Of a stretch of DNA of 64,000 nucleotides, positions 10,923 through 22,168 are shown one piece after another. The translations under genes and the position numbers were made by a program. The stretch is from Mytilus californianus (Eukaryota; Mollusca; Bivalvia; Mytilida; Mytilidae): assembly GCF_021869535.1 (NCBI RefSeq), contig NW_026262741.1:248001-312000 (forward strand), in the 5' to 3' direction. Each line of letters opens with the position of its first letter. Position 1 is the stretch's first letter. The notes below the pieces were generated by a model that ran no database searches, was not told the DNA's origin, and saw only the letters and a list, made by a program, of their open reading frames with translations.

Positions 10923-12771
10923 AACAAAATGCACATTTCTCATTTTTAACAAGTTTTCTAACCAGTAAATAACTACCAATAACATATAGTCTGCTATGTA
11001 CACGTTGATTTAATGTTCCGCTGGAATAGGCAGTCTGCACTAAAAACTTTTCCGACTAGTAAGGAGTAAGAAGACCAGTATACCCACATTTTTGTTATGT
11101 GTCTGAACAAAGGTTTTCAAAAATTTACTAATCCGAATGAAATTTTACTATAGTCTAGGGCATCGGACTAGTGGCTAACTGACTAAATAGGTGTGGAAAG
11201 CTATTAGTAATATATAAGCATTAAGGTCATTATAGTTCCAATTACTTGTACATGTATATATATGAAAAGCCCTGTCATTTTTCTCAGCCAAAAGTCTCGC
11301 TGTAAGTAATCATTCCTGCAGTATCTTAGCCCTAAATATTCCATTCTAAGGGTGGTGTAACAGAATCTCAGCTGCACCGCCCATCAATTAAGTATTGTAG
11401 TGGCCGCCTCGAGGGAAATGATGGGTTTTTCTTATTACTGACTTGTGAAGGCCATACGGTGACAGATGTTTGCCTCATTGGTGGTCATACACCATCTCAT
11501 TACTTTTTTTTCCATATAGTCTTATTGCTACCTTTTTTTTCTATGATATAATGTATTATCTGTTCTGTAAATAAGGAAGGAAGCTTACTGCTACAATTCA
11601 TCAAGTACATGTAGCTTAAGACATGTAAGATAGGAAATTATTGCACATGCTGATAAAATACAGAGACTCACAAGTAATAATCTTGTAATAAGTAGGACAT
11701 ATTTAATATAGATTTAAATGAGTTTTTTTTATAAATTGATAATGTGCATGTTAAACTGGTTTAACCCCTAAACATATTGTTTCTGTACCAAGTCTTACCA
11801 GCTTTAATTTATTATTAGAACTGTATCAGGTAACATCATCAATGGTCAACATGATTTAAACCTTTAAATGAATCGATAACAATTATAAGTTAACATCAAT
11901 AATTAAGAATATGGGCCCCTGTTTCATTAAATTAAGAAAAGTTATCAATTGTTTATTGAAATTTTTTAATTTGGTTCACCAATGAAATCTTCAAAAACTG
12001 ATATCCCACAAATATTAAACTCAATCTGTAGTAAATTTCTATTGATCTTTCTCGTTGCAACATTTTCAAGATGCCTTTTGTAAATTTGTACAAATTTATT
12101 TTCTGAACAATCACACTTATCTAGTTTATTCCTTCTTATGGTGGTTCACTCTGCATTCAGAAGGTCACTTCCATTGATCGATGTTACCTTCCTTCCAGGC
12201 TTGTGACTAGCAAGATTTTACATATCTTGGCTGCATCCCCCACCCACCATCACATTGCAAATTTCAGTCCAAGGGGAACCTTTTTTTATACTGTTCACTT
12301 TAACAAAATTGCTGTGTAAAAATTAGTTAAATTTCTATTGATATATTAATTGTAATTTATATAACACAATGATTACAATACTTTCCCAAGTTTGCTGCCC
12401 TCCTTTATTTTTTAGTCTTTAAGAAACTAGTGATTTCAATTACTTGTTATTTTTACGGTTTTAACACATTAAATGCTTGCCATTATTTGAAGAAATATTG
12501 TTACATACAGACATGATTGATATTTTTTAAACATTGACCTGTTTACCGGTAAATTAAAAAAGTATATGACTTATTCGCATATTTATCATTTACTCTATTT
12601 TTATAAATAACTTTTGTCCAACATTGTCCAAGGGGAGAAAAAAATCAGTTTCATTTAATATCAGAATTTCCTGAAGGTGCTTGACTTGGACTGATGAAAT
12701 AATACAATACAAAATATGGCATGAAATGAAGCATGGAGAATTTTACACAGCACGAAACCCTTAAATGCCAT
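10923..12771. other. Intergenic, one repeat relic
   Basis: No gene recognised. Bases 11425-11515 resemble the 26280-26615 repeat (GAAGGCCATACGGTGACAG and CTCATTGGTGGTCATAC). The remainder is AT-rich and featureless to my eye. Confidence 0.4.
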
Positions 12772-15700
12772 TTACATCTTTTTTGAAACCACTTTGTTTA
12801 TTACTTCTTCTTTGAAACCACTTTCATTACACTTTCTTTGAAACAAAACAAATTTAAATTCAAATTCAAATAAAAATTCGGGATATTTCCCCTTACAAGT
12901 GCAAACTAAATCTTGCAGAAATTCGGATGACATCTGACCTTTGAAATAGACAGGAACAAGTCCATTCTTCTTTTCCCATCCGAACTGCAGAGGAGAATGA
13001 AAGGGTTGTTTTGCTATCTGGCAAGACATCCAAATATATGTCTGCAGTGAAGGTCTTAGTACATGTTGTTTAAAGGTAGATTCACAAGGAGGAAGTTTGG
13101 CAAGGGAGGAATTTTTAATTGTAGCTAAATTTACCCTCAATTTGTTTAGGTCACTATGATCAGTTTTGAGTTTTGACTTGATATCATACAACCTAACAAC
13201 AAGATTTCGAGCTGCATCTATAGATTTGTCGATGTCACAATTCGAAAGGTTTGACAAATCGGAGAAATCATCTGAGTTGTCTTTCAAGAAACAGTGGGCT
13301 TACCGATCCCAAACAGGGATGACATTGTATCGCATCCTGTTACAGCGTGTACAGCTGGTAGAATGTTACAAATGACAGACCCAAGACTTTTACATATTTC
13401 ATGGACAGGTATATAGCGGCGCAAATCTTGTGTGCAAGTTATAGTGCCTGTTTGAAACCATAGCTCATGTGTATGCTGCATGGAGGGGAAGTAATGAACG
13501 CATAAAATCAGTACATCTGTATCTGGTGACTATATTATTATCCTACCCTTGATTCCTTTCACACCAAACACTTTGTCTGCATGAATACCATGTAAAATCA
13601 TGCGAGTATCCGCTTCCTCGTGCGTACAAAATAATTCATCAAATCTGAATACTCCTGAGCATATTTTCGTAACAGAAATAGGGTCAGTGGAAGTGCCAGC
13701 TAGATAAATGACTTCCCCATGTGTCATTGCAACTGTTGATCTATCATGTTGCTAAACAATCGATTCGCCAAGAAATCTAATTAAGGCCTGCTTGTTCTCA
13801 CCGACTCCAGGAAACTTTTTCCAGTCAGGAGTTCTATGACCTGAAACACTTTAACTGACGAGCAAGAACTTGATCTTCGGTCTCGTTCCGCTTATTTTAT
13901 TGACTGTTCTAAATCATATCTATCGAAAACGTTGACGAGACAACCTGTACTTTTCAAACAAAACAATTGGGATTGGATAAAGTCTAGTGCCAAATCACCA
14001 AAGGTTTTTAATTTTTTCACTTGCAGAGATTGAATCAAAGCCATACCGTCTCGTATTAATACAGTAGAAAATTTATCGGAATGTTCCAAGGACTTGACAC
14101 TTGAAACTAAAGCTTCCAGTTGGTGCCTTGCATGTTTTCCTCATTGTTCCATCATCATGAAAAAGTGATGTTGGTGTTGGCCCGATAAGAAATGACAAGA
14201 CTTTTTCCACAGTGACGTCATCCCGACTATTTGCCAGCACCAATGCACGACGAAAGACCACTCAGTATTGATGTGACCTTCGTTAAATTCACCTGATCTA
14301 CATTTAAGTTTTGTCTTTTTGGTAAGATCTTCGAACGTCTTTAACTTTGAACGAGTAATCGGACCATAAAAGTTACCATGTTTGTCGTCTGCAAGAGCAC
14401 CGTCAATAAATGATTTTGCCATTTTTGCACCATCTTGTACTGCATTGATTAATGATGATTCGATATCTTTTGGTACATGCATTCCTGTCGAGATGTTGAT
14501 TAGGGGTTTTGGATGCAGTGAAACGTCAAAGGGATCTGTCATTCTTTGCTGCATATGATCTACAAGAAATTTCAGATGATCATCGTCTCTTCTCATAGAT
14601 GTTGGTTTTGCCTCATCATGGGACAGTTGTTCCGCAACAGCAGTTAAACCAGATCTTTTTCTCATCTCACAACTGAAATCGGCTAGAATGTGGCGTGTAA
14701 GGGACCACCTTATCAAAGCGGATTTCTGTCTTGTGATATTAACGATACCACCACATCCTTTGGAGTCCTTAATAACAGTCTTTTCTGTTGCCATGTCACT
14801 CCATATCCCACTGAAGGCACTTGGCTTCTGTCGAATAGAAAAATCGCCCGATTCAAACGCTGGCAAAACATCTGGAGGTAAATTGAACATATCTTGTATA
14901 TAAACTGGCAACCATCTAGAATAGTTTACCCTGTTTGTGACAAAAATGAAAGGCACCATAGCAGACACTGACGACAAATGTAAACCCCATAGTCCTTCTC
15001 TTTCGGTCGAATGTTTTGCAACATTATTTCGACTGTCGTGAGAAACATGTCCCAAAATTTAAATGTTGGTGATACATTGCAACCCCATTGTCTAAAGTCT
15101 TTCAAGAGAGGAAGCATGTGACGTTCAATGTCAGCCATTGCAGAATGAATCGATGATAAGACTTCTGGATTTGAATTGAAGTTAGAAGCTATGTACGACA
15201 AAGAAGACCAAAAACTGATAGGAAATGACTTAATTACGTCTTTTTCAACGCACCATTTAAAAAAAGCAGACAATAATGATACATACAAAGCTTCAAATGC
15301 AAAGTCAAAGCTCTTACGGCTCGATTAAATTCTTTTCCATTCAGCATCTGGTCTACTGTTCCGGAGGCATAAACCGAAGAATCGACCAACAAATCATTTG
15401 AACCTCCATCGCCCCATAACTTTCCAATAGCTGCAATGAAGCATGATCATGTATGGAAACCACCTAGGCGTATTATGTGATTTCGGAATGTCTCTGGCAT
15501 AGTCCATGCGACTTGTTTTGCTATTGAGTATAGTTGTTGATCAAATGTTTGAACTGAATACTTCTGGCCCATGGCTACTGTCATATTAACACACTTTCTC
15601 ATCGCAGTGTATACCGTTGCCATATCATTTGGCTTAGAATCGATAATAGGTGCATAGGACACTATCGAGAAATGGGGTTTAAAATCCGACAAACAGCTGT

Positions 15701-16041
15701 TATAGCTGGTCCAAAACGGTATTTTCTGAGACACGTCTGTTGGAAATAGAACAGGAATGTCTTAATTCTTTCTAGAGATCGACCGTAAGAGAACCCAAAG
15801 CATTTCTGATGTATTGGATAGTTTGCTTGCGCAGTCAGTTATGTTCCCGTATACATTTTTATTTCTACGAGGCGTTTCTCTTGTTTTTAGTTTTACAAAC
15901 GGCATACAAGCGGACAGAGAGAAAGCACTGCCATTGATCTGTACTGACCTTTCTTTGGTTCTTTTTATTTTTGGCTGATCTATGTTTGGTTCTTCGTTAT
16001 AATGTTGAATTTGGAAAACAGCTCTTGCCATTGAATGAAAG

Positions 16042-16788
16042 AGGGACAAAAGATACCAGATGGACAGTCAAACTCATAGATCGAAAACAAACTGACAACG
16101 TCATGGCCAAAAATAAAAAGACAAACAGACAAATAATAGTACAGATGACACAACATAGAAAACTAAAGACTAAGCAACACGAACCCCACCAAAAACTGGG
16201 GTTGATCTCAGGTGCTCCGGAAGGGTAAGCAGATCCTGCTCCACATGTGGCACCCGTCGAGTTGCTTATGTTATTACAAATCCGGTAAATAGTCTAATTC
16301 GGTAAGTCACATTCGTGAAAAGGGAAGGGTATTGTAGTTACGACATAAGGAACATATCCGATATCATCTGTGAAACGGTTATTCAATAATGGTCAACCAA
16401 CTCGTGATGGCGTCCGTAAAATTTACGAAGGGATGACTTCAACTTCACCATTTGGAACTCTTGGTTTAATAGCTTCCTTGTGAGCAGCAATCCTCTATCA
16501 AGGAAATCATGATAGGAAACACAAGCCCGGGAATATCGTATCAATTGGGAGATATATACTCCGTATGCAGGCGCTGCTGGAATGTTGCTACATAGAAATG
16601 GAAAGTTCACAATTGGGAAGCTGAAATCATCTCTTTTGTCGTAAAGTTTTGTTTTTAACCGACCCTCATTGTCAATTTCTAGATGTAAGTCAAGATATGA
16701 GGCAGACTTAACTGTATCTGTTGTATCCTTCATCTCTAGTTCGATGGGATAGATTCGTTCAACATAGTCACCAAATTTTGTATTATTA
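16042..16788 (-). mobile_element. 5'-truncated RT element inserted in the decayed gene
   Basis: The minus strand encodes the C-terminal part of a reverse transcriptase (YVERIYPIELE, SYLDLHLEID, YDKRDDFSFPIVNFPFLC, YGVYISQLIRYSRA, LRKFYGRHHELVDHY; stop near 16383), followed by a 3' UTR reaching about 16042. It is flanked by AATGAAAG at 16034-16041 and 16789-16796. With the insert and one AATGAAAG left out, the host frame reads ..GKDTF-HSMARAV.. without a break. The protein resembles Penelope-like or related RTs, but I cannot fix the clade. Part of the same 3' UTR occurs again at 25985-26195. Confidence 0.75.
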
Positions 16789-16993
16789 AATGAAAGGTGT
16801 CTTTTCCATCTATGGTTTCCGTGTTTACATCTATATTATCAGCACCTTCCTGAACCAAACCTCCGCCATCTGGAATAGGAATTATTCCATCCGGAACGTA
16901 AACACCGTTATTGATTTTTTCTATTTCATGATTGGCATTGCTAATGAGGTATCGCCTAATCTCCCCGTGCGTACTGTAGTGCGTTTGTTTTTT

Positions 16994-17300
16994 CTACATT
17001 GGCTAGAGGTATAGGGGGAGGGTTGAGATCTCAAAAAACATGTTTAACCCCGCCGCATTTTTGCGCCTGTCCCAAGTCAGGAGCCTCTGGCCTTTGTAAG
17101 TCTTGTATCATTTTGAATATTAGTTTCTTGTGTATAATTTGGAGTTTAGTATGACGTCCATTATCACTGAACTAGTATACATATTTGTTTAGGGGCCAGC
17201 TGAAGGACGCCTCCGGGTGCGGGAGTTTCTCGCTGCATTGAAGACCCATTGGTGGCCTTCGGCTGTTGTCTGCTCTTTGGTCGGGTTGTTGTCTCTATTT
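16994..17300 (+). repeat. RT-element 3' UTR fragment, plus orientation
   Basis: Matches the last ~310 bp of the 7303-8027 block: CTACATTGGCTAGAGGTATA through GGTCGGGTTGTTGTCTCTA. It abuts the RT fragment on the opposite strand at about 17300, so two insertions are stacked here. Confidence 0.7.
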
Positions 17301-18270
17301 TGAGATATATAAACACTATCTAAAAATGGATAATTAACGATAGGAAATGAAAAATCATCTCTTTTATCATAACTTTTTGTATTAAGCTTCCAGTTAATGA
17401 TATAGATATCAAGATCGAGGAAAGGATAGTGGTCATTGTTAGTATTGGCTTTATTTGAAGTAAGTTCAACAGGATAAATTTCTTTAGTATACATACTGAA
17501 GTCGTCATTATTGAGAGCCAATATATCATACAAATATCTAAAAGTATTGTTAAATTTTTGTATCAGATGTTGTTTCGATGGGTCTGCTGATTTTAGTCAT
17601 AAATTGTAACTCATAACAATACAAAAACAGGCCCGCAATAAGTGGTGCACAGTTAGTCCCTATTGGACGATATACGGAATCTCTAAAGCGAACAAAAATG
17701 TTATCAAGTAAAAATTCAAGGGCAGATATAGTATCAAAGCATGTCCAATTGACATAGTTCTTTTGTTTGTTGCTACTAAAAAAATTATCTAAAAGAGTTT
17801 GTATTCGCATTCCGACTTATTAAATGCCCATTTAATTAGGTGTGTGAATTTTTTCTTAATAAGAATATGAGGCAAAGTGGAATATAGGGTAGAAAAATCA
17901 AAACTTTGAACAGATTCAAAATCACCAATATATGCATGCAATTTATCAAGTAATACAACGAGTTTTTGACACTCCAAAAATAGTTAATTCCACTATTTTC
18001 AAAGGCCTTATTTGAACAATTTATTATCACGTTTTTGATTGTACCAAGTGTACTAGTAAGTAGAATAGACAATTTAGTAGTGGAACAATGACTTGAAGAC
18101 GAAATAATTCTATATTTGTAAGGTGATTTGTGTAGCTTAGGAAGCCAGTACATAGTTGGGACTTTCATTGTATTTGGTTCTGCTTGCAAAGAAGTAGCTA
18201 ATAGTTTATGTTTGTTACAGATATCATTTTCTGAAAATAAAGTCAGTTGGAATGTTGTTGAATTCGTGAT
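17300..18270 (-). mobile_element. Broken reverse transcriptase fragment
   Basis: Minus-strand pieces in shifting frames: MYWLPKLHKSPYKYRIISSS, SVQSFDFSTLYSTLPHIL (motif A region), IGTNCAPLIAGLFLYCYE (motif B region), then RYLYDILALNND, where the catalytic box expected as Y-x-D-D reads with Tyr at the first Asp, and YDKRDDFSFPIVNYPFL. Frameshifts occur near 17960 and at an A-run near 17550. The family is the same type as the insert at 16042-16788. It sits within the decayed gene between the HEDLFVG segment and the 3' UTR fragment and cannot be active. Confidence 0.65.
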
Positions 18271-18364
18271 TTCCTGCCTTTCTACCAACAAATAAATCTT
18301 CGTGTACATCAGAAATGAGCGACCGAAAAGCGGTGTCGTGGTCTAGTTTAGAACTAGCATTGTT

Positions 18365-18997
18365 TCAGCTTTCAGACTTAATTGATGTATCTTTACTTAA
18401 CAAATATTTAGTAATACAACCTGAATGATAGACTGCATTGTCAAAAAATGCTTTGTCATCAGTCATTCGAAGCATTCTTTGGTCATTCTTTTCAAATGCT
18501 GATTTTCTTAAACTATCCTTTCTGTCATTTGACTCTACTTTGCGGAGCTTCCTGTCTTTTTTTAAAGTCTTATTTTCACACAAAAAACAAACATCCCAAT
18601 TTAAAACTTGGCAAATAGATTGAACCTGCATGTTTGGCACATATGTTTGAACGCCTGCAGGGGTTTGCTCGGGCATACCTAATGACGATTCAGTTTTAAA
18701 ATAACTGCAGTTGTGTCTGCTAGTGTAAGATTTATAGCATGAACGGTGGTATAATATTTTGTAATCATCAGCACGAAGATGATCTAGGTCTGAAACATCA
18801 TGCAATATCCTAAAATATACATGATCTTTCCGTGCTCCCATAGCCTCAATAAAGCTATTTTTGCTAATTCCTCGCATATTAATGAGCAATTCAGAAGCAG
18901 TACCTTGACATATAACACACTTATCCCATTGCATTTCATTCCTACTGCGTTTCGGACTTGATGGGCATAGTTTAACAGGACTGTGAATGTGTGCCAT
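18365..18997 (-). CDS. N-terminal zinc-binding part of the decayed gene
   Basis: Open for 210 codons from ATG. It has two similar zinc-finger-like modules: C27-x2-C30 with H84-x2-C87 (HRSCYKSYTS), and C137-x2-C140 with H191-x2-C194 (YHSGC). A Lys/Arg-rich linker at about 146-165 separates the core of the second module. It stops at TGA in 18365-18367, yet the same frame stays open beyond it through KLDHDTAFRSLISDVHEDL to about 18270, so the stop looks like a later mutation. The start is the first ATG and is preceded by a tandem duplication. It may still be expressed as a short protein; DNA or protein binding is inferred from the Cys/His pattern. Confidence 0.6.
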   Translation of the reverse strand: MAHIHSPVKLCPSSPKRSRNEMQWDKCVICQGTASELLINMRGISKNSFIEAMGARKDHVYFRILHDVSDLDHLRADDYKILYHRSCYKSYTSRHNCSYFKTESSLGMPEQTPAGVQTYVPNMQVQSICQVLNWDVCFLCENKTLKKDRKLRKVESNDRKDSLRKSAFEKNDQRMLRMTDDKAFFDNAVYHSGCITKYLLSKDTSIKSES

Positions 18998-19270
18998 ATT
19001 CCTGGTCTGGAACCCGACCGAAGGATTTGATTTGTATAATACAATTATAACAAAAATAACAATTCAATAAAACAATTAAAGTTATAAAATCCAACAAAAA
19101 AATATTTCCTCAAATAAAACATCGAACTTCAGCCATATTCCGGGTCTGAAACGTGACCGAAGGATTTGATTTGTATATTACAATTATAACAAAACTATCA
19201 ATTCAATGAAACAATTAAAGTTAATAAACCAACAACAAAAAATATTTCCTCAAACAAAACAATGAACTTC
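18996..19270. repeat. Two-copy tandem duplication, ~137 bp
   Basis: Units start at about 18996 and 19133 with CCATATTCCTGGTCTG and CCATATTCCGGGTCTG and share GACCGAAGGATTTGATTTG and AAAATATTTCCTCAAA. The duplication lies immediately upstream of the N-terminal ATG of the decayed gene, which may be its old 5' region. Confidence 0.7.
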
Positions 19271-19965
19271 AAACTTATTGGACTATTCAAAACCTAAAAA
19301 TCAACCATATAACAAGCATAAATGAGAAACGAAGTGAGTGACAAATGTCCTAGTTAATGACCTGATAGTGTGAGCTACAAAACGATTAACGGCACGAGAT
19401 AATGCGTGTTTGAATCAAGGCAGAAATTTTGACTTAATTTTGTGTTTAAAATTGCTATTTTCTTCTTCGCATCGATTAACATTACACGAAAGATATTTGG
19501 CACACCCTGTCTTATTGCTTCAATCAGAATAAAAATCCCGTGATAGTAACACGTAATAAATTTGCTTTCGTTGAAAATGTTGTAAATTTCAGCTACAAAA
19601 AAAGTCGTACTAAAATCATGAAATACTTATACTTAAAATTATATAAATATTTTTCAGCTTTCGTTATATAAATAATTTGATATTTAAGCTAAATGCTAAG
19701 TAAAATTTGAACAAATAAAAATAATTTTTTCTGTACGGTACAGTATCTTTGGGTACCCTAAGAAACAATGACATTTTGATAAACGTGACCACGGCAGCTT
19801 ACGACGACATTCATGATTGGAAAATATAATGATTTTCCAATAGTTTGCATATAAATTTAGCCGTGTGTTATCCGTTAACTTAAACTCGTTAACTAAACGT
19901 CTTTTTCGATACTGGGCACCCTACTAACACTGGTTCGATTCAGGAGGGGCTACAGTGTTGACACA
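19271..19965. other. Spacer upstream of transposase remnant
   Basis: No gene recognised. It may hold the 5' end of the transposon at 19966, but I could not find matching inverted repeats. Confidence 0.35.
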
Positions 19966-20621
19966 ATGGCTAATTTATTTGGAATTTCTTCGTCTTCAGT
20001 GAGTGTGATTTTCACCACATAGATACAACTTTTATATTGCCATTTCAATTTCTATCGTAGAATAATGTTTCCAGAAATTCAACATTTCCGGAATAATTTA
20101 CCTCATGTATTTAAAACATTTAAGAATACAAGATGTACAATTGATTGCACAGAATTTATTGTTCAAATGCCAAGAGATTTTCGCCGCCAAGGAAATTTAT
20201 ATTCTTCATACAAATATCACCACACATACAAAAGTCTGATTGGAGTAGCCCCAAATGGAGCTATAGTATATATTTCTGATCTGTTTGAAGGGTCAGGAAG
20301 TGATGGGGCAATGATTAAAAAAAGTGGATTTTCAAATTTTAATAATCCTGGTGATCTCATCTTGACAGATTGGGGGTTCACCATTGAAGACTTATTAATG
20401 GCACGACAAGCAGTAATATACCACCATTTCTTGGCAAAAGAACCAAATTCACCCTAGAAGAAGAGTTGAAAACCAGAATTCATATAGAAAGAGTTATAGA
20501 ACGAGTCAAGAAATTTAAGTTACGTAGTGGGAATATTCCTCTCTCATTGTCACCAAAAGCTGATCAGATAGTTTTAGTGGCATCCTGTCTTGTCAGTTAT
20601 CAGGAATCACTTGTTAAATAA
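19966..20621 (+). pseudogene. DDE_Tnp_4 (Harbinger/IS5-type) transposase remnant
   Basis: An ATG at 19966 opens MANLFGISSSSVSVIFTT, a helix-turn-helix-like start. A TAG at 20020-20022 then breaks the frame where the family usually has Trp. From 20065 the frame reads TRCTIDCTEFIVQMPRDFR (first Asp), YSSYKYHHTYKSLIGVAPNG, GSGSDGAMIKKSGF and GDLILTDWGFTIEDLL (second Asp; usually D-K/R-G-F). A frameshift near 20440 leads to EEELKTRIHIERVIERVKKF, which carries the third acidic residue, and PLSLSPKADQIVLVASCLV, ending LVK at TAA 20619-20621. The order matches the catalytic domain of PIF/Harbinger or ISL2EU-type DNA transposases. Length is near two-thirds of a full protein. One nonsense and one frameshift mutation make it inactive. 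Confidence 0.8.
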
Positions 20622-20711
20622 TTTGTAATAATTTATATTTACCTGTATATATTATACTTACTATTGTAATTCATTCATATAAAAATTTATTCTACAATAA
20701 GTTTTTTATTT

Positions 20712-20855
20712 GTGGCCTTCTATAGTTGACTATGCGGTATGGGTTTTGCTCATTTTTGAAGACCGTATGATGACCTATAGTTGTTAACGTAAGTGTCATT
20801 TAGTCTCTTGTGGACAGTTTTCTCATTAGTTAGCATACCGCATCTTCTTATTTCT
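20712..20855 (+). repeat. Dispersed mussel repeat (TATGCGGTATGGG block)
   Basis: Contains TGTGGCCTTCTATAGTTGAC, TATGCGGTATGGGTTTTGC, GTGACCTATAGTTGTTAA-like and a closing GCATACCGCATCTTC block. Same family as 26280-26615 and, reversed, 25480-25665, 33325-33435 and 50105-50260. Confidence 0.7.
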
Positions 20856-20960
20856 ATGCTTAAGAATTAAATTACAGATTTACTAATTGGGTTAATTAAC
20901 TATGATTAAATTTCAAATTTAAGGAACCCATTTTGGTATACATTTATATCCGAGTTCCAT

Positions 20961-21015
20961 GATTGATTGATTGGAGTTTGCTTAACTCCCAGTGGTAAAT
21001 ATTCCATCAATAATC
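20961..21015 (-). repeat. SINE tail relic
   Basis: GATTGATTGATTGGAGTTTG followed by TTAACTCCCAGTGGTAAATATTCC matches the tail end of the SINE-like repeat in the orientation of copy A, after which similarity ends. Confidence 0.5.
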
Positions 21016-21154
21016 AGTTGTACATGTATATAAATGTGGAAAATCACATGCATTTATAACCACACCAACAAAAAAGAAACACAATTCAGAAGTAGAATTA
21101 TGTATAAAATATACAAAATTATATATTTTAATTTATCTTTTTAAGAGAATTGGA

Positions 21155-21480
21155 TTCATGTTTCTTGGAACTCTCATCTCTAAAATTTCTGGTGCAATAA
21201 CTTCATACCATAGTGTTGTGACATTTCCCAACATAGATTTTATTAATTGTTCATCACGTCTGATTCTTTCTACATTTGGAGGTCCAACAGGTGACCACAA
21301 TACAAAGTTACACCAGTTTGCGTCCAGTTATAGCCATCTGAAATTGGATCTGAAAGTAGTAGATATGGCTTGTTTTAATTTCCAGCGTAGTATTGTCACT
21401 TTGAGGAATGTCAGAACTGTACAGATCACTTCTTTTTATTTTATTTTTATTAAGTTTCCCAAATCAGAACTACATCCTAG
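21155..21480 (-). pseudogene. YqaJ-like exonuclease remnant
   Basis: The minus strand encodes NTTLEIKTSHIYYFQIQFQM then AITGRK. After a frameshift near 21325 it continues WCNFVLWSPVGPPNVERIRR and DEQLIKSMLGNVTTLWYEVIAPEIL. The Y-Y-x-Q-I-Q-x-Q-M-x-I-T-G-R-K-W-C-x-F-V signature is that of the core of YqaJ/lambda-exonuclease-type nucleases, which occur in many invertebrate mobile-element or repeat-family proteins. The N-terminal catalytic part is not recognisable. The plus-strand open frame of 193 codons over the same bases has no family resemblance. Confidence 0.6.
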
Positions 21481-22039
21481 TTCTTGCCACAAATTGTTAA
21501 CCCAAAATATAGTTTTTTCAGCTTCAATGTTCGGGGTTTTTAGTGTCATAAAGGAGGTTAGTCTTGACCTTGCCTTGTCTTTATTCTCTACTACATACAG
21601 CATATCTGGTGTCTATACTGATTTATTCCCCATTCCCAAGATAATTCAACATATTTCCCCGATTGTTGGCCTGTTTGGTTGTGGACGCAGTTATCCTAAA
21701 CCATCGGCTGGCATGCCATTCATTAGATTCAACTTGTAATTCTGTATAAGCTAGCCGATTGATAATGGACGTTTTCCCTTTTTAGGTTGGTGAAGAACGT
21801 AATATTCCCTCTCTTTCTTTTAAAATTTCATAGTCTTGGTATGATGTTTTCAGTAAGCTATCCCACATTGAACTCTTTCCTCTACTTACATTTTATATTC
21901 AAGTTGGAGTGTCACTCATGAATATTAATAAAATGTTAAATTATAAACAACATGTCCTTTACTTTTAAAGTTGATCTCTTTTGGCCTTTGTATTTTCAAC
22001 AATAGTCCCGTAAAATTAATCATTTTTGACATTTCACGT

Positions 22040-22168
22040 TTAGCTCTTCAACTTTGTATATGTTTGGCTTTATAACTATTTAGATTTGAGCGTCACTAAT
22101 GAGTCTTATGAAGACGAAACGCGCGTCTGGCGTATTAAATTATTATCCTGGTACCTTTGATAACTATT
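22040..22168 (+). ncRNA. Hammerhead-bearing repeat, core-mutated copy
   Basis: A ~130-bp repeat also present at 28886-29030. Within it, 22084-22140 can fold as a type I hammerhead, but the conserved CUGAUGA box reads CTAATGA (22096-22102), with A at 22098 in place of the essential G5. Stem II is GTCTT/AAGAC with an ATG loop, followed by GAAA, AC-GCGC-GT and C at 22127. Expected to be catalytically dead. Confidence 0.7.

Larger units (their letters stand above)
12772..18997 (-). pseudogene. Large decayed gene with TGCDT and HEEADTRM motifs
   Basis: Reading the minus strand from 18997 down, pieces in changing frames follow the order of a large protein family I recall as recurrent and unannotated in mollusc and cnidarian genomes. 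The pieces are the N-terminal CxxC/HxxC modules (18997-18365), SLISDVHEDLFVG (near 18300), a segment ending NTETIDGKDTFH (16990-16797), HSMARAVFQIQHY (from 16041), IPFWTSYN...IRLGGFHT (15734-15447), GDGGSNDLLVDSSVYASG (near 15390), NYSRWLPVYIQDMF and GIWSDMATEKTVI (15055-14141), EADTRMILHGIHA (13727-13530), SPDTDVLILCVHYFP and VTGCDTMSSLFG (13520-13300), then PPCESTFKQHV and LVCTCKGK (13287-12772). I count at least six frameshifts, a stop in frame after SES at 18365-18367 and two retroelement insertions; the usual Cys-rich C-terminus is missing. Function is unknown; the HEEADTRM and SPDTDV motifs hint at a nuclease-like fold, which is inference only. Confidence 0.7.

Noticed and set aside
16801..17001. 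Reading the DNIDVNTETIDGKD segment as part of the RT element
   Set aside because: It lies outside the AATGAAAG duplication and joins in frame to the host gene at 16041, so it belongs to the interrupted host.
21158..21739. 193-codon plus-strand open frame
   Set aside because: The complementary strand carries a clear YqaJ-like signature; the plus frame has no recognisable domain and is rich in Phe/Ser/Ile as expected for an antisense frame.
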